This document shows positions 53,523-62,536 of a stretch of DNA of 64,000 bases, one piece after another. How positions within the stretch are numbered: position 1 is the stretch's first letter; the number at the start of each line of letters is the position of its first letter. The translations under genes were made by a program, and so were the position numbers. The stretch is from Ruegeria sp. HKCCSA071 (GTDB taxonomy: Bacteria > Pseudomonadota > Alphaproteobacteria > Rhodobacterales > Rhodobacteraceae): the NCBI RefSeq assembly GCF_017872555.1, contig NZ_JAEDOX010000007.1:62001-126000 (forward strand). Reading direction: 5' to 3'. Under the pieces are notes generated by a model. It made no database searches and was not told where the DNA came from. It was given only the letters and a program-made list of their open reading frames with translations.

Positions 53523-54548
53523 ATGGCAAAAATAAGAAATATGGAGGAGTTCGCGGCCCTGAGCGGGATTTCTCGGCCAACGGTTTCCAAATATTTCCAC
53601 GACCCGGAAAGCGTTCGTTCCTCTACGCGGGCGCGTATCGAAGAAGCTTTGGAAAAGTTCGATTACCGCCCCAACATCTATGCGGTGAACCAGAACCGAA
53701 AGCTGACCAAGAATATCGGCATCGTTGTTCCCTATCTAGCCGATCCTTTTTTTGCCGAGATGGCCAGATACCTTGAGCAGAGCTGTATTGCTGCCGGGTA
53801 TCGTCCATCTCTTTTCAGCTCGCACGGTGAGCAGAAGCTGGAGAATGAAATTCTCGATAGTTTGCGCTCTCTGAAACCGGCGGGCGTGCTGTTTGCCCCA
53901 TTAGGGCGTGCCTCGGACCGCGCTCACATCGAGAAGTTTTGCGCCGAGGTGCCGACGGTTCTGTTTGACAGCAACCTTGAAGGGTTGGGGGCCGCATTTA
54001 TTGGATCGGACAATTTCAGTTTTGTGTCCCAAACCGTGGAATACATGACCCGGACGGGTGAACCTCCATCTTTCTTTGAAATGCGCACGCCAGCAAACCC
54101 AAACGCCAACAAGCGACGCAAGGCATATATCGAGGTAATGGAACGTCTGGGGTTCGAGCCCCATGTCATTAAAATCGATGGTGAAGGCTGGGCGTTTGAA
54201 GAGATCGGGCATCAAGGTGCTTTGAGGGTGTTGGAGAAAGGCGCTCTCAGGACGAATTCGGTTTTGTGCAGCAATGACCGCCTTGCGATCGGATTTCTGG
54301 CTGCTTGTTATGAGCAGGGGATTCGGGTTGGGCGAACGGAAGAATGCTCATTCCGTGTCGCATCAAATGACGACCACCCTTTTGCAAAATTTACGTGCCC
54401 ATCGCTGACAACAGCTGCGCATGATTATGACAACGTGGCAGGATGCAGTGTGGACACCTTGTTTGAACTCATTGAAAGCGGGGGAAAATTTGATGATCGA
54501 ACGGAAACTCTGTTTCCGGCACGGCTTGTTTTAAGAGAATCTGCGTGA
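53523..54548 (+). CDS. LacI-family regulator of the polyol operon
   Basis: A 341-residue LacI protein. The HTH and hinge are in residues 1-60 (NMEEFAALSGISRPTVSKYFHDPESV, then KFDYRPNIYAVNQNRKLTKNIGIVVPYL). A periplasmic-binding-protein-like ligand domain follows, with VLCSNDRLAIGFLAACYEQGI. It stands directly before smoE and is flanked by two similar operator-like sequences. It probably senses a hexitol or its keto-sugar product. Confidence 0.9.
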   Translation: MAKIRNMEEFAALSGISRPTVSKYFHDPESVRSSTRARIEEALEKFDYRPNIYAVNQNRKLTKNIGIVVPYLADPFFAEMARYLEQSCIAAGYRPSLFSSHGEQKLENEILDSLRSLKPAGVLFAPLGRASDRAHIEKFCAEVPTVLFDSNLEGLGAAFIGSDNFSFVSQTVEYMTRTGEPPSFFEMRTPANPNANKRRKAYIEVMERLGFEPHVIKIDGEGWAFEEIGHQGALRVLEKGALRTNSVLCSNDRLAIGFLAACYEQGIRVGRTEECSFRVASNDDHPFAKFTCPSLTTAAHDYDNVAGCSVDTLFELIESGGKFDDRTETLFPARLVLRESA

Positions 54549-54553
54549 ATTAA

Positions 54554-54573
54554 AACTTAACGCGCGTAAAGTT
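54554..54573. promoter_or_regulatory. LacI-type operator before smoE
   Basis: AACTTAACGCGCGTAAAGTT pairs at 9 of 10 symmetric positions with the CG-rich centre usual for LacI operators. It starts 5 bases after the lacI stop and lies 69 bases before smoE. Confidence 0.7.
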
Positions 54574-54641
54574 ATTATTGACGCCGCGACAATTTATAAA
54601 CTAGGGTCTCTGTACAGCATCCAAGCTCAGGGAGGACAGGG

Positions 54642-55946
54642 ATGTATTTGAAGAACGCACTTCGTGCGGCGACTGCGTTGACTTTCGTCGCTACGGCAGC
54701 AGCCCAAGCGGAAACCATCACGATCGCGACCGTCAACAATGGCGACATGATCCGGATGCAGGGCTACACAGACAACTTCACCAATGCGACCGGCATTGAT
54801 GTCGAATGGGTGACGTTGGAAGAAAACGTTTTGCGTCAGCGCGTCACGACCGACATCACCACCAAAGGCGGTCAGTTCGACATCATGACCATCGGCATGT
54901 ACGAAACCCCGATCTGGGGTGCGAACGGCTGGCTGGTACCGCTGGACGGTTTGTCCGATGAATATGATGTTGGCGATCTGCTGCCTGCGATGGCAGGAGG
55001 GTTGAGCCATGATGGCACGCTTTATGCTGCGCCGTTTTATGGCGAAAGCTCGATGATCATGTACCGCACCGACCTGATGGAAAAGGCCGGTCTGGAAATG
55101 CCCGAAGCACCCACATGGCAATTCATCCGTGAAGCTGCGGCTGCAATGACCGATCGCGACAACGACATCAACGGCATCTGCCTGCGTGGCAAGGCGGGCT
55201 GGGGTGAAGGTGGTGCCTTTATCACCGTAACCGGCAATTCTTTCGGTGCGCGCTGGTTCGATGAAAACTGGAAGCCGCAGTTCGATCAGCCCGAGTGGAA
55301 AGAGGCGCTGACGTTCTTCGTCGACATGATGAGTGAATCCGGCCCGGCTGGCTATGCAACAAACGGTTTCAACGAGAACCTGTCTTTGTTCCAGCAAGGC
55401 AAGTGCGGCATGTGGATTGACGCCACCGTCGCCGCGTCTTTTGTGACCAATCCGGACGACTCAACCGTAGCTGACAAGGTTGGTTTCGCACTTGCACCAA
55501 ATTCGGAAGGCGTCGACAAGCGCGCCAATTGGCTTTGGGCTTGGGCGCTGGCGATCCCGGCGGGAACTCAGCAGGAAGATGCGGCCAAGCAGTTCATCGA
55601 ATGGGCAACCTCGAAAGACTACATCGAGCTGGTGGCTGAAAACGAAGGTTGGGCCAATGTGCCTCCGGGCGCGCGGACCTCGCTTTATGAGAATGACAAC
55701 TACAAGGAAGTCCCATTCGCAAAAATGACTCTGGAATCGATCCTGATGGCTGACCCGCAGAATTGCTGTGTGCAGCCGACGCCCTATACCGGTGTCCAGT
55801 TCGTGGCCATTCCGGAATTTGCAGGGATTGCCACACAGGTTAGTCAGGAATTCTCGGCCGTTTACGCCGGGCAGCAAACAGTGGATGAGGCGCTTGCCAA
55901 AGCGCAGGCCTTCACAGCAGAAGAGATGGAAGCCGCAGGGTACTGA
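54642..55946 (+). CDS. smoE: sorbitol/mannitol periplasmic binding protein
   Basis: A 434-residue class 1 sugar-binding protein. The signal peptide is residues 1-23 (ends A-A-A-Q-A). The body shows FDIMTIGMYETPIWGANGWL, YAAPFYGESSMIMYRTDLM and GYATNGFNENLSLFQQGKCGMW, the SmoE polyol-binding pattern. It is followed by a long stem-loop and then smoFGK. The binding target is sorbitol, mannitol or another hexitol, supported by the two polyol dehydrogenases downstream. Confidence 0.92.
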   Translation: MYLKNALRAATALTFVATAAAQAETITIATVNNGDMIRMQGYTDNFTNATGIDVEWVTLEENVLRQRVTTDITTKGGQFDIMTIGMYETPIWGANGWLVPLDGLSDEYDVGDLLPAMAGGLSHDGTLYAAPFYGESSMIMYRTDLMEKAGLEMPEAPTWQFIREAAAAMTDRDNDINGICLRGKAGWGEGGAFITVTGNSFGARWFDENWKPQFDQPEWKEALTFFVDMMSESGPAGYATNGFNENLSLFQQGKCGMWIDATVAASFVTNPDDSTVADKVGFALAPNSEGVDKRANWLWAWALAIPAGTQQEDAAKQFIEWATSKDYIELVAENEGWANVPPGARTSLYENDNYKEVPFAKMTLESILMADPQNCCVQPTPYTGVQFVAIPEFAGIATQVSQEFSAVYAGQQTVDEALAKAQAFTAEEMEAAGY

Positions 55947-55958
55947 GGCAACCTTCCC

Positions 55959-55987
55959 AGCAGGGGGCAGACGTTCTGTCCCCTGCT
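55959..55987 (+). terminator. intercistronic stem-loop after smoE
   Basis: AGCAGGGGGCAG, an ACGTT loop, then CTGTCCCCTGCT form a 12-base stem with one G-T pair, 12 bases after the stop. It fits an mRNA-stabilising or partial-termination element. Confidence 0.7.
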
Positions 55988-56052
55988 CCCACTTCCACAA
56001 TTCGTGTTTTTCTCGCAGGCTGCCTTACGCCTGAACAGAGAGGTCTTGCACA

Positions 56053-56919
56053 ATGGCAACCCAACATTCCAGATCAGTTGCACGCCTGATGATGGCACCC
56101 GCAGTGGTGCTGCTGCTTGGCTGGATGCTCGTGCCGCTGACGATGACCCTGTATTTTTCCTTCAAGAAGTATCTTCCCCTGCGAGGCGGTGATCTCGGAT
56201 GGGTGGGTTTCGACAACTATATCCGATTTGTTTCGTCCAGCTCGTTCTGGCCCGCGGTACAGGCAACGCTTGTCATTGTGATCGGCGTGTTGGCGATTAC
56301 GGTCATTCTGGGCATCCTGCTGGCGATGCTTTTAGATCAACCAATGTGGGGCCAGGGGGTGGTGCGCATCCTCGTTATTGCACCATTCTTTGTTATGCCG
56401 ACTGTGTCGGCTCTGGTCTGGAAAAACATGTTCATGGACCCGGTCAACGGGTTGCTGGCCCATCTGTGGCGCTTTTTCGGGGCTGAACCGGTCTCGTGGT
56501 TGTCCGAAGCTTCAATGACCTCGATTGTCATGATCGTGTCGTGGCAATGGTTGCCATTTGCGACACTGATCCTTTTGACCGCAATTCAGTCACTGGACAG
56601 TGAGCAACTGGAAGCCGCTGAAATGGACGGCGCTCCGCCACTCAAGCGGTTCTACCACATCATTCTACCGCACCTGAGCCGTGCCATCACAATCGTAATC
56701 TTGATCCAGACAATCTTTCTGCTTTCGATCTTTGCCGAGATTTTCGTCACCACCGGCGGCGCATTCGGCACCCGTACACTCACCTACCTGATCTTCCAGC
56801 GCGTTTTGGAAAGCCAGAATGTCGGTCTCGGATCAGCCGGAGGTGTCTATGCCATCATTCTCGCCAATATCGTTGCGGTCTTCCTGATGCGCATCGTCGG
56901 CAAGAACCTGGACGCGTGA
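56053..56919 (+). CDS. smoF: sorbitol/mannitol ABC permease 1
   Basis: A 288-residue MalF-type permease with six helices and EAA loop EQLEAAEMDGAPPLKRFYHIILP. It is preceded by AGAGAGG. It is 12 bases before smoG. It forms the membrane channel with SmoG. Confidence 0.92.
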   Translation: MATQHSRSVARLMMAPAVVLLLGWMLVPLTMTLYFSFKKYLPLRGGDLGWVGFDNYIRFVSSSSFWPAVQATLVIVIGVLAITVILGILLAMLLDQPMWGQGVVRILVIAPFFVMPTVSALVWKNMFMDPVNGLLAHLWRFFGAEPVSWLSEASMTSIVMIVSWQWLPFATLILLTAIQSLDSEQLEAAEMDGAPPLKRFYHIILPHLSRAITIVILIQTIFLLSIFAEIFVTTGGAFGTRTLTYLIFQRVLESQNVGLGSAGGVYAIILANIVAVFLMRIVGKNLDA

Positions 56920-56931
56920 GGAGGTAAAACC

Positions 56932-57762
56932 ATGGCCCGCACCGTCACAATCCAACGCAAGTCGCTGAACACTGCCCTGGCCTGGGCCGTCGGTCTGCTG
57001 ATCTTTTTCCCGATCCTCTGGACCATCCTGACCAGCTTCAAAACCGAAGCACAGGCCATCGCAAGCCCGCCACTGTTCCTGAACTTCGACTGGACGCTTG
57101 AGAACTATGCTGTCGTGCAGGAACGCTCGAACTACATGCGTTTCCTTTGGAACTCGGTCATCATCGCAGGCGGGTCAACCCTGTTGGGTGTGATAATTGC
57201 TGTACCGGCAGCATGGGCAATGGCGTTTGTTCCTTCGAAACGTACAAAGGACATTCTGCTTTGGATGCTCTCGACTAAGATGTTGCCGGCGGTCGGTGTC
57301 CTTTACCCGATCTACCTGCTGTTCATTCGTCTGGGGCTACTTGATACACGAGGTGGGCTGGTCGTCGTGTTGATGCTGATCAACTTGCCGATCATTGTCT
57401 GGATGCTTTACACCTATTTCCGCGAAATTCCCGGGGAAATCCTTGAAGCCGCGCGGATGGATGGAGCGACACTGAAAGAGGAAATCCTGCACATCCTGAC
57501 ACCCATGGCTGTGCCGGGCATCGCTTCGACTGTTCTGCTGAACTTCATTCTTGCCTGGAACGAGGCATTCTGGACCCTCAACCTGACAGCCGTAGACGCG
57601 GCCCCGCTGACCGCATTTATCGCCAGCTATTCCAGCCCCGAGGGCCTGTTCTTTGCCAAGCTCAGCGCGGCTTCGACAATGGCGATTGCACCGATCCTGA
57701 TCCTTGGCTGGTTTAGCCAGAAACAACTTGTCCGCGGCCTGACTTTTGGCGCTGTGAAATAA
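56932..57762 (+). CDS. smoG: sorbitol/mannitol ABC permease 2
   Basis: A 276-residue MalG-type permease. It has LLIFFPILWTILTSFKTEAQA at the start and EAA loop GEILEAARMDGATLKEEILHIL. GAGGAGG lies before the ATG. It pairs with SmoF. Confidence 0.92.
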   Translation: MARTVTIQRKSLNTALAWAVGLLIFFPILWTILTSFKTEAQAIASPPLFLNFDWTLENYAVVQERSNYMRFLWNSVIIAGGSTLLGVIIAVPAAWAMAFVPSKRTKDILLWMLSTKMLPAVGVLYPIYLLFIRLGLLDTRGGLVVVLMLINLPIIVWMLYTYFREIPGEILEAARMDGATLKEEILHILTPMAVPGIASTVLLNFILAWNEAFWTLNLTAVDAAPLTAFIASYSSPEGLFFAKLSAASTMAIAPILILGWFSQKQLVRGLTFGAVK

Positions 57763-57774
57763 GGAAAACTTCTC

Positions 57775-58779
57775 ATGGGACGTATTCAACTCAAGTCCGT
57801 GACCAAAAGCTTTGGCGACGTGCAGGTTATCCCGCCACTGGATCTGACCATCGAAGACGGAGAGTTCACGGTGTTTGTCGGACCATCGGGTTGCGGCAAG
57901 TCTACTTTGCTGCGCCTGATTGCGGGGTTGGAGGACATCACCTCGGGTTCCATCGACATTGACGGGGCCGACGCAACAAACGTACCACCCGCAAAACGCG
58001 GTTTGGCAATGGTGTTCCAGTCTTATGCCTTGTATCCGCATATGTCTGTTCGCAAGAACATCGCCTTTCCGTTGCGCATGGCAAAACTGGATCAGGCCGA
58101 AATCGACAAACGTGTGGAAGGGGCCGCGCAGGTTCTGAACCTGACCGACTATCTGGATCGCCGCCCCGGTCAGCTGTCCGGTGGCCAGCGCCAGCGTGTG
58201 GCCATCGGGCGTGCCATTGTCCGCGAACCCGCAGCGTTCCTGTTCGATGAGCCGCTGTCCAACCTGGACGCCGCGCTGCGCGTTGGCATGCGGTTGGAGA
58301 TCAGCGAGTTGCACGAACGGCTGGCGACCACCATGATCTATGTGACCCATGATCAGGTCGAAGCGATGACGATGGCCGACAAGATCGTCGTGCTACAGGC
58401 AGGTGTGATCGAGCAGGTCGGAAGCCCGCTGGACCTGTATCGTACACCGCGGAACCTTTTTGTCGCCGGGTTCATCGGCTCGCCCAAGATGAACTTTATC
58501 GAAGGCGAAGAGGCTGCAAAACACGGCGCGCATACAATCGGTATCCGCCCCGAACATATTGCTGTGTCCGAGAGCGACGGAACCTGGAGCGGTGTTGTAG
58601 GCGTGTCCGAGCATCTCGGATCAGATACGTTTTTTCACATACATGAAACCGGTCTGGCGGAAACAATCACGGTGCGCGCGGACGGAGAGGTTGGATTTCG
58701 GCATGGCGACCACATCTACCTGACACCACGTGCCGACGTGCTTCATCGCTTTGACGCCCAAGGGCTACGGATCGAATGA
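57775..58779 (+). CDS. smoK: sorbitol/mannitol ABC ATPase
   Basis: A 334-residue MalK/UgpC-type ATPase: Walker [22 protein letters not shown], signature [15 protein letters not shown], Walker [12 protein letters not shown], switch YVTHDQ, then a C-terminal regulatory domain (GIRPEHIAV). It overlaps smoS by ATGA. Confidence 0.93.
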   Translation: MGRIQLKSVTKSFGDVQVIPPLDLTIEDGEFTVFVGPSGCGKSTLLRLIAGLEDITSGSIDIDGADATNVPPAKRGLAMVFQSYALYPHMSVRKNIAFPLRMAKLDQAEIDKRVEGAAQVLNLTDYLDRRPGQLSGGQRQRVAIGRAIVREPAAFLFDEPLSNLDAALRVGMRLEISELHERLATTMIYVTHDQVEAMTMADKIVVLQAGVIEQVGSPLDLYRTPRNLFVAGFIGSPKMNFIEGEEAAKHGAHTIGIRPEHIAVSESDGTWSGVVGVSEHLGSDTFFHIHETGLAETITVRADGEVGFRHGDHIYLTPRADVLHRFDAQGLRIE

Positions 58780-59549
58780 AGCGACTGGACGGAAAAACCG
58801 CGCTCATCACTGGGGCTGCGCGCGGAATCGGGCTGGCCTTCGCAAAAGCTTACGTCGCCGAAGGCGCGCGTGTGGCCATTGCTGACATTGATATCGCGCG
58901 GGCGCAATCCGCAGCCTCGGAAATTGGTGACGCTGCAATAGCGGTCGAAATGAATGTCGCTGATCAGGACAGCATCGACAATGCTGTTGCATGCACTGTG
59001 GATCAATTCGGTCAGATTGATATTCTCATCAACAATGCCGCCGTTTTTTCAGCAGCGCCCATCACCGAAATCGATCGCGCCGATTACCAGCGTGTTTTCG
59101 ATATCAATGTCTCTGGCACCCTGTTTACACTGCAGGCCGTTGCGCGACACATGATCGACGCCAATGTCAAAGGCCGGATCATCAATCTGGCCTCACAGGC
59201 CGGTCGGCGTGGCGAACCACTGGTCGCCGTTTACTGCGCCAGCAAGGCCGCCGTAATCTCTTTGACGCAGTCTGCGGGGCTCAATCTGATCGCCCACGGG
59301 ATAAATGTGAATGCGATCGCACCCGGTGTTGTGGATGGAGAGCATTGGGACGGTGTGGACGCCTTCTTTGCGAAGTACGAAAACAAAAAACCCGGACAGA
59401 AGAAGCGCGAAGTTGCATCAGCGGTACCGTTCGGCCGTATGGGACGGGCCGAGGACTTGACCGGGATGGCTGTGTTTCTGGCGTCTGATGAAGCGGAATA
59501 CATCGTGGCCCAGACTTACAATGTCGACGGCGGAAACTGGATGAGCTGA
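58776..59549 (+). CDS. smoS: sorbitol dehydrogenase (short-chain type)
   Basis: A 257-residue SDR: cofactor motif TGAARGIG (residues 12-19), NNAA, catalytic Ser in [13 protein letters not shown], and DGGNWMS at the end. SmoS oxidises D-glucitol to fructose (and galactitol to tagatose) with NAD. It overlaps smoK and mtlK, so importer and oxidation are linked. Confidence 0.92.
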   Translation: MKRLDGKTALITGAARGIGLAFAKAYVAEGARVAIADIDIARAQSAASEIGDAAIAVEMNVADQDSIDNAVACTVDQFGQIDILINNAAVFSAAPITEIDRADYQRVFDINVSGTLFTLQAVARHMIDANVKGRIINLASQAGRRGEPLVAVYCASKAAVISLTQSAGLNLIAHGINVNAIAPGVVDGEHWDGVDAFFAKYENKKPGQKKREVASAVPFGRMGRAEDLTGMAVFLASDEAEYIVAQTYNVDGGNWMS

Positions 59550-61048
59550 TGACCCCTTTGGCGGACATAACACCGGTAGAGCTGCGCCTCGACCACCTTG
59601 GGGCGCTTCCGGCAGATATCAAGAAACCCGGATACCGACGTGAAGACCTGACCCCTGGAATTGTTCATATCGGACTTGGGAATTTTCACCGTGCGCATCA
59701 GGCATGGTACATACACAGGCTGATGCAAAAAGGGTTGGCCCTCGACTGGGCGATCATCGGGGCCGGTGTTCGGGCCTATGACGCGGACATGCGCGAAAAG
59801 CTGATTGGGCAGGACTGTTTGACAACTTTGATTGAGCTTGACCCGTCCGGTGTTTCGGCCGAAGTCATCGGCCCGTTGATCGACTATCTGCCCATTGAAC
59901 CCCGAAATGCACCCCTGATCAGGAAAATGTCCGATCCCGCCATTCGGATCGTGTCCCTTACCGTTACTGAAGGCGGCTATTTTCTGGATGCCAAGTCGGG
60001 TGCTTTCGACACAGATCACGATGATATTCGACACGACGTGCAAAACCCGCAACAGCCTCGCACGGTCTTTGGTGCCATTGTGGCGGCACTTGGCAATCGC
60101 CGTGCCGCCGGGCATCTGCCCTTTACGGCATTAAGTTGTGACAACCTTCAGGGCAACGGTACCATCCTGCGCAATTGCGTTGTTGAACTGGCGCGCCTTA
60201 CGGACCCTGATCTTGCGAATTGGATCGATCAGAACGGGGCGTTCCCGAATTCGATGGTGGATTGCATTGTTCCCGCCACCACTGATCATGTCCGATCCCA
60301 GACCCGCGCCCTGGGAATTGAAGACTGCGTTCCGGTTTCACACGAGAACTTTCGCCAATGGGTAATTGAAGATGATTTCTGCGCCGGGCGGCCGATGTTG
60401 GAAAAAGTCGGCGTAACGATCACCAAAGACGTGCACGCATTTGAAACCCTGAAACTGCGTATTCTGAACGGCGGGCACCAAATACTGGCGAATGTGGGCG
60501 AGGTTCTGAACATACCCACAATTTCGGACTGCATGAACGACCGGGAAATTTCGGCATTCTTTCTGAAAGTCCAGACCGAAGAAATTCTCCCTCATGCCAG
60601 TGCGGTTCCCGGGATGACGCCTGAACAGTATCTGGATCTGGTCAAACGCAGGTTTTCGAATACGGCTATTCATGACACGACGCGGCGCGTAGCCTTTGAC
60701 GGGTCTGCACGCCACCCCGGATTCTTGCTTCCGTCCATTCGCGATGCTCTGGCCTCGGATACCACTGTTACTGGGCTGGCACTGGTTGAAGCTTTCTGGT
60801 GCCGGATGTGCGCCGGTCTGCGTGAGGACGGATCAGAGATTGCGCCCAATGATCCCATCTGGAGCGATTTGCAGAGTGCGGCCCTTGCCGCCAGGGAGCA
60901 ACCCAAAAAGTGGCTTGAGGCAGCAAACCTGTACGGGAATACGGGATGTGAAACGCAGTTCGCAGAAGCCTTCGCACGCTGGTTGCCACGGATCTGGCAG
61001 CACGGATGCAGGACGGCGATCAAAAGCTATCTGAATGTGCTTTCCTGA
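59549..61048 (+). CDS. mtlK: mannitol 2-dehydrogenase
   Basis: A 499-residue long-chain polyol dehydrogenase: IVHIGLGNFHRAHQAWYI at the N-terminus, TVTEGGYF, and the catalytic K-x4-N-x2-H motif in LKLRILNGGHQILA. It oxidises D-mannitol (also D-arabinitol or D-sorbitol in some members) to fructose. The start overlaps the smoS stop (ATGA). No fructokinase gene is visible after it in this window. Confidence 0.93.
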   Translation: MTPLADITPVELRLDHLGALPADIKKPGYRREDLTPGIVHIGLGNFHRAHQAWYIHRLMQKGLALDWAIIGAGVRAYDADMREKLIGQDCLTTLIELDPSGVSAEVIGPLIDYLPIEPRNAPLIRKMSDPAIRIVSLTVTEGGYFLDAKSGAFDTDHDDIRHDVQNPQQPRTVFGAIVAALGNRRAAGHLPFTALSCDNLQGNGTILRNCVVELARLTDPDLANWIDQNGAFPNSMVDCIVPATTDHVRSQTRALGIEDCVPVSHENFRQWVIEDDFCAGRPMLEKVGVTITKDVHAFETLKLRILNGGHQILANVGEVLNIPTISDCMNDREISAFFLKVQTEEILPHASAVPGMTPEQYLDLVKRRFSNTAIHDTTRRVAFDGSARHPGFLLPSIRDALASDTTVTGLALVEAFWCRMCAGLREDGSEIAPNDPIWSDLQSAALAAREQPKKWLEAANLYGNTGCETQFAEAFARWLPRIWQHGCRTAIKSYLNVLS

Positions 61049-61159
61049 GGGTTGTGATCTCGGTTCAGGTGGTTTCCATCGCTTCGATGGTCATGGTGAT
61101 GGGAAGGAAACATCACGGCAATAAAGACCGAGTATTGCACTGCGCCAGCCAGCATCGGG

Positions 61160-61375
61160 TCATTTCGAGGGATCACGCCGCAGGGCAGGGCAGAACACCG
61201 CCAACAGCGGCAGAAGACACAGACCAGCCAAACCATAACGGATCGCAAGCATGGTCATTGGTTCCACAAAGGGCAACCCCAGCTTGGCAATACTGTAGCC
61301 ACCCGCCCAGAACAACACGAACAGCACCGATGCACCCAACCAGAATATCGATACCGCGCGGGCCGAGGTCTTCAT
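61160..61375 (-). pseudogene. 5' remnant of an EamA/DMT transporter gene
   Basis: Only 71 residues remain, against ~290 for the family. They are the recognisable first two helices (FWAGGYSIAKLGLPFVEP, MLAIRYGLAGLCLLP). The frame ends soon after, and the rest of the gene is missing before mtlK. It begins 1 base after argE ends on the same strand, so it was the third gene of the M24-argE operon. Confidence 0.65.
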
Positions 61376-62533
61376 CTACGCCAGCTTCGAAGATATACGC
61401 CGAAGCATATCAAGGCATTGGGCCATCTGGTCGACCGAGACGTATTCATCGGGTTTATGCGCTTGATCGATTGATCCGGGGCCGCAGACAACGACGCTCA
61501 TCCCCAACTGCTGGAATATCCCGGCCTCGGTGCCGAAGGGTACAACGTCCGCTCGGTTTGCCCCTGTCAGTTCCATCACAAGGTCACGCGCCTCGTTCTC
61601 GTCCATCGGCTCCAGCCCGTCGACCTCACCGATTATTTCGGTCTTGATACCGGCATCGGGGTGAACAGCCTGCATTGCCGGGATCAGGGATTGCGCGCAA
61701 AACCGGTGTAGTTCGTCTTTGACGTAATCCGCATCCGCCTTGTGCACTGGTCGCATCTCCCAATCGACCCGCGCCTTACCGGGGATTACATTATGGGCCA
61801 CCCCACCCACCAGCGAACCGGTGTTGATTGTTGTCCATGGCGGGTCGAACGGGCTGTTTGCCGGTGCTCTCCCTTGCAAATCAGCTTTCAGCGCAAGCAG
61901 TTTCGACACGTATTGCACTGCGTATTCGACTGCGTTTACACCGCGCTCGGGGGCCGAGCCATGGCCTTCGAACCCGGTAAAATGCGCTGTATATTCATAG
62001 CAGCCCTTATGGCCTTCGATGATGCGCATCGAGGTGGGTTCCCCGATGATGACCACAGCGGGTTTGATCGCTTTCTCCCGCAGGGTCTTGGCCAAAGCCT
62101 GCGCGCCAAAACAGCCGATTTCCTCGTCATAGGTAAAGGCGAAATGCACCGGGCGCTGAAGGTCCAGCTTTGCGTAATACGGGGCCATGATGACTGCCGC
62201 CGCGATAAACCCTTTCATATCGCAGGTGCCGCGACCAAACCACTTGCCGTCCCGCTCCTCCATCACGAACGGGTCCGAGGACCAGTCCTGATCGGCAACA
62301 GGCACTACATCGGAATGGCCTGAGAGAACGATACCACCGTCGCGCTTGGGGCCCAATGAAGCAAAAAGATTGGCTTTCGTACCGGTTTCGTCATGCCATA
62401 TTTCCACCTCTGCACCGCAATCGCTCAACCGGTCCGCGAGGTGCTTGATCATGTCCAGGTTGCTGTCTGACGAAACCGTGGGGAAGCCGATCAGTTCGCC
62501 CAGCAGGGTCTTGGCGTCTTCGAGGGTGCTCAA
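61376..62533 (-). CDS. ArgE-like acetylornithine deacetylase (M20 family)
   Basis: A 385-residue M20 metallopeptidase-fold deacylase with LSGHSDVVPVADQDW, GRGTCDMKGFIAA, TYDEEIGCFGA and the late VVCGPGSIDQAHKPDEYV, giving the two-metal site. It fits the ArgE branch. It lies 3 bases downstream of an ectoine-hydrolase-like M24 gene. It may therefore deacetylate the product of that enzyme (an N-acetyl diamino acid) rather than acetylornithine. The assignment of substrate is open. Confidence 0.85.
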   Translation of the reverse strand: MSTLEDAKTLLGELIGFPTVSSDSNLDMIKHLADRLSDCGAEVEIWHDETGTKANLFASLGPKRDGGIVLSGHSDVVPVADQDWSSDPFVMEERDGKWFGRGTCDMKGFIAAAVIMAPYYAKLDLQRPVHFAFTYDEEIGCFGAQALAKTLREKAIKPAVVIIGEPTSMRIIEGHKGCYEYTAHFTGFEGHGSAPERGVNAVEYAVQYVSKLLALKADLQGRAPANSPFDPPWTTINTGSLVGGVAHNVIPGKARVDWEMRPVHKADADYVKDELHRFCAQSLIPAMQAVHPDAGIKTEIIGEVDGLEPMDENEARDLVMELTGANRADVVPFGTEAGIFQQLGMSVVVCGPGSIDQAHKPDEYVSVDQMAQCLDMLRRISSKLA

Positions 62534-62536
62534 GGC

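Noticed and set aside
57337..58350. 337-codon open frame on the minus strand
   Set aside because: Antisense to smoG and smoK; no protein-like features.
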